Source: Aquificota bacterium
Lineage (GTDB): Bacteria > Aquificota > Aquificia > Aquificales > Hydrogenothermaceae
Length of the DNA: 5,199 nucleotides
Reading direction: 5' to 3'
Assembly: GCA_013153765.1 (NCBI GenBank)
Contig: JAADDT010000077.1
Span: 1 to 5,199, forward strand
Shown: positions 5,031-5,199 of the stretch, one piece after another
Numbering within the stretch: position 1 is the stretch's first letter
Layout of the letters: every line of letters starts with the position of its first letter
Notes under the pieces: generated by a model
Seen by the model: only the letters and a program-made list of their open reading frames with translations
What the model was told of the DNA's origin: nothing
Database searches by the model: none
Program-made: the position numbers and the translations under genes

Positions 5031-5199
5031 ATGAAGGAAAAACACAAACAAAAAGGTTTTACCCTGATTGAACTGGCTATAGTGCTGGTTATCATAGGTA
5101 TCATACTTGGGGCAATCCTTAAAGGTCAGGAGCTTATCAAAAACGCACAGGCAAAAAGGGTTCAGAACGACATGAGGGGACTGGAGGCGGCAGTATGGA
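5031..5199 (+). CDS. Type IV prepilin, N-terminal part (runs off right edge)
   Basis: The first 56 codons are present. The product starts MKEKHKQKGFTLIELAIV: a basic 8-residue stretch plus Gly9 as the -1 residue, then mature FTLIE with Glu at +5. The hydrophobic alpha-1 helix continues as LVIIGIILGAILKGQ, then an amphipathic segment with ELIKNAQAKRVQNDMRGLEAAV. The peptide should be processed by a prepilin peptidase after Gly9 and assembled as a filament subunit. The KGQELI-NA segment after the helix is a pattern I associate with pilin-like proteins of thermophilic and sulfur-metabolising lineages. It is transcribed away from the machinery operon. Its strong ribosome binding site and own promoter region suggest a major pilin (MshA-like) or the head of a pilin operon; the globular domain is missing from the window, so this stays an inference. 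Confidence 0.92.
   Translation, partial: MKEKHKQKGFTLIELAIVLVIIGIILGAILKGQELIKNAQAKRVQNDMRGLEAAVW

Noticed and set aside
1..5199. CRISPR arrays, tRNA/rRNA genes, insertion sequences or phage remnants
   Set aside because: No regularly spaced repeats, cloverleaf-like segments, transposase motifs or terminal inverted repeats were seen; the window is nearly filled by one coherent operon.

Overview
The window carries part of a type IV pilus gene cluster that most resembles the MSHA (mannose-sensitive haemagglutinin) type. Five complete genes lie on the minus strand, reading from about 4915 down to 66. A partial gene at each edge encodes a prepilin. Coding occupies almost everything; the only real intergenic stretch is 4916-5030.

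In transcription order on the minus strand the layout is as follows. (1) 4915-3584 is an inner-membrane protein in which a PilM-like actin-fold cytoplasmic domain appears fused to a PilN-like membrane and periplasmic part, like GspL or MshI. (2) About 3597-3088 is a PilO/MshJ-like bitopic protein. (3) 3104-2613 is a PilP/MshK/GspC-type protein with a periplasmic beta domain. (4) 2637-1063 is a lipoprotein secretin of the MshL/PilQ type. (5) 1055-66 is an MshN-like protein with one membrane helix, a charged proline-rich linker and TPR repeats. (6) From 62 off the left edge runs a prepilin or minor pilin with the motif KGFTLIEL. All junctions overlap or lie within 7 nt, so this is almost certainly one translationally coupled operon. 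Diverging from it, at 5031 to the right edge, starts a second prepilin with a strong ribosome binding site.

The parts fit one machine. The PilM/N-, PilO- and PilP-like proteins form the inner-membrane alignment platform. The PilP-like domain should contact the secretin N0 domain, the secretin is the outer-membrane exit pore, and the TPR protein is an accessory assembly factor. The flanking prepilins are the filament subunits. No assembly or retraction ATPase, platform protein (MshG/PilC) or prepilin peptidase is in the window.

The organism is a diderm bacterium: it has a secretin, a lipobox and prepilins. Lys/Glu-rich, Cys-poor proteins, frequent AGG and ATA codons, medium GC and tight gene packing suggest a thermophilic lineage such as Aquificota (for example Desulfurobacteriales). 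That assignment is a guess from composition, not a demonstrated placement.

The most interesting points are the compact GspL-like fusion with eroded nucleotide-binding motifs, the lack of an MshM-type ATPase between the MshL- and MshN-like genes, and a small, AT-rich, dyad-filled divergent control region between the machinery operon and a pilin gene.
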